Source: Frankia sp. RB7 (GTDB lineage Bacteria > Pseudomonadota > Alphaproteobacteria > Rhizobiales > Xanthobacteraceae). From it: 64,000 bases of DNA. Position numbers and translations under genes: made by a program. The stretch lies in assembly GCA_030403585.1 (NCBI GenBank), contig JAUEPE010000008.1, forward strand, positions 62,001 to 126,000, given 5' to 3'. Below are positions 60,556 to 64,000 of the stretch, piece after piece (positions within the stretch are counted from its first letter, which is position 1; the number at the start of each line of letters is the position of its first letter). Below the pieces are notes generated by a model. The model ran no database searches, had not been told where the DNA came from, and was given only the letters and a program-made list of their open reading frames with translations.

Positions 60556-61059
60556 ATGTCGATCAAGCTTGCTGTCCCTTGCCTGCTGCTGCTCGCCGTC
60601 ATGGCCGGGCCCGCCTCCGCAGCGGAGACACTTCCCGCTGCCATCGCCGCACCCGGCGAGACCACGGTGCTGAGCGTCCACGCCGAGGGCGCGCAGGTCT
60701 ATGAGTGCAAGGCCGGCACCGACGGCAAGCTCGTCTGGGCCTTTCGCGAGCCGATCGCGACGCTGCTCTCCGAAGGCAAGACCATCGGCCGTCACTATAC
60801 CGGTCCGAACTGGGAGCTTGCCGACAGCAGTGCGGTCGTCGGCAAAGCCATCGGCAACGCGCCTGGCGCCACGCCCGCCGATATCCCCTGGCTGAAGCTC
60901 GAGGTCGCCTCCCGCCGCGGCAGCGGCGTGCTGACGCCGGTCACCACCGTCCAGCGCATCAACACCCATGGCGGCAAGCTCGACGGCGCTTGCGACAAGG
61001 CCGGCGAGTTCAAAAGCGCGCCCTACTCGGCCGAGTATATTTTCCTGAAGAAGGGCTGA
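60556..61059 (+). CDS. DUF3455 secreted protein
   Basis: This 167-residue protein has a signal peptide (hydrophobic residues 7-19, cleavage near ASA-AE at residue 23) and matches the DUF3455 pattern: VHAEGAQVYECKAG, WAFREPIATLL, GRHYTGPNWELADSSAVVGK, and DIPWLKLEVASRRGSG. The ATG has GGAG 8 bases upstream. Family members are periplasmic or extracellular proteins of unknown function. A conserved Cys pair (ECKAG and GACDKAG) may form a disulfide. Confidence 0.85.
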   Translation: MSIKLAVPCLLLLAVMAGPASAAETLPAAIAAPGETTVLSVHAEGAQVYECKAGTDGKLVWAFREPIATLLSEGKTIGRHYTGPNWELADSSAVVGKAIGNAPGATPADIPWLKLEVASRRGSGVLTPVTTVQRINTHGGKLDGACDKAGEFKSAPYSAEYIFLKKG

Positions 61060-61078
61060 GGAACGAGACACACGGCGC

Positions 61079-63760
<2,682 letters not shown>

Positions 63761-63843
63761 GTTCATCCAATCGGGTGTGCTTGGGCCCGCTATACGCCAT
63801 CCAAACCGCAAGTTTGGGCTGATATCTGCGGGCCAAAGCGCTT

Positions 63844-63984
63844 TTAGACAAGGCCAGCTTCGCTGTCCAGAAACTGTGCAACGTGATCAGTGAGTTGCCG
63901 CAGGTGCGCAATCCCGTTGCAATCCCTTTGGAAAGCCGGAAAGGGCTCGTTGACAGGCTTGGCCGGGCTGTGGTCTTTACCCAT
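63844..63984 (-). CDS. Possible small protein or C-terminal end of a gene outside the window
   Basis: The minus strand has an open frame of 46 codons from an ATG at 63984, reading [16 protein letters not shown] and ending LDSEAGLV. The frame stays open to the window edge at 64000, so it could be the end of a longer gene. No ribosome site is visible for the ATG. I do not recognise it. Confidence 0.3.
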   Translation of the reverse strand: MGKDHSPAKPVNEPFPAFQRDCNGIAHLRQLTDHVAQFLDSEAGLV

Positions 63985-64000
63985 CTGTATCGTACGGCCA

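Overview
The window is 64 kb of GC-rich chromosome from an alphaproteobacterium, most probably Bradyrhizobium or a close relative in the Nitrobacteraceae. The evidence is the gene content (EgtB/EgtD, MddA-type methyltransferase, DUF1476 ATPase zeta subunit, eukaryote-type Icd), two promoters of the rhizobial sigma-EcfG type, and palindromic intergenic repeats familiar from Bradyrhizobium. It reads as ordinary core and near-core chromosome. I see no rRNA, tRNA, insertion sequence, prophage or CRISPR array.

Layout. 1-4.7 kb: branched-chain amino acid ABC transporter (livH end, livM, livG, livF, binding protein) closed by a strong terminator. 4.7-8.2 kb: divergent single-domain response regulator and MASE4/PAS hybrid histidine kinase. 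8.2-11.7 kb: self-cleaving P1 peptidase, EF-hand protein, rpe and two small proteins. 11.7-16.1 kb: a leftward five-gene locus with a MotA/TolQ/ExbB-like channel, two unknown membrane proteins, a metallophosphatase and a Ser/Thr kinase-UspA fusion. 16.2-19.5 kb: NarL-type two-component system and a TetR regulator. 19.5-24.3 kb: M20 amidohydrolase, acyl-CoA synthetase and a nucleotidyltransferase toxin-antitoxin pair with a repeat operator. 24.3-30.6 kb: stand-alone SecD-like periplasmic protein, membrane cNMP-domain protein, GST, cytochrome b561, murI, HpaI-type aldolase and a lone E2-acyltransferase-like domain. 30.6-36.3 kb: rpsD, ParDE-type pair, threonine aldolase, two serine hydrolase paralogues, monothiol glutaredoxin and a macrodomain remnant. 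36.5-43.8 kb: ergothioneine genes egtB-egtD, LtrA, BolA, DUF427, hydrolase, DUF1328 and an acyltransferase. 43.8-50.8 kb: purine genes purL, purQ, purS, purC and purB, interrupted by a thioesterase and a transporter-receptor remnant. 50.9-55.7 kb: cyanase, a SARP-type regulator fused to an alpha/beta hydrolase, then an mddA-oxidoreductase-hotdog operon. 55.8-64 kb: TrmJ fused to a DUF559 domain, a membrane alpha/beta hydrolase, icd, a DUF3455 protein and alaS.

How the genes connect. Housekeeping genes (pur, icd, alaS, rpsD, murI, rpe) alternate with stress and signalling genes. Near-consensus sigma-EcfG promoters precede egtB and the DUF1328 gene, which suggests ergothioneine synthesis belongs to the general stress response. 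The strongest candidate for an undescribed system is the 11.7-16.1 kb locus, where an ExbB-like proton channel with non-ExbD partners is collinear with a kinase and a phosphatase. Other leads are the TrmJ-DUF559 fusion, the SARP-hydrolase fusion, the toxin-antitoxin operator that overlaps the promoter of a SecD-like gene, and the mddA operon.
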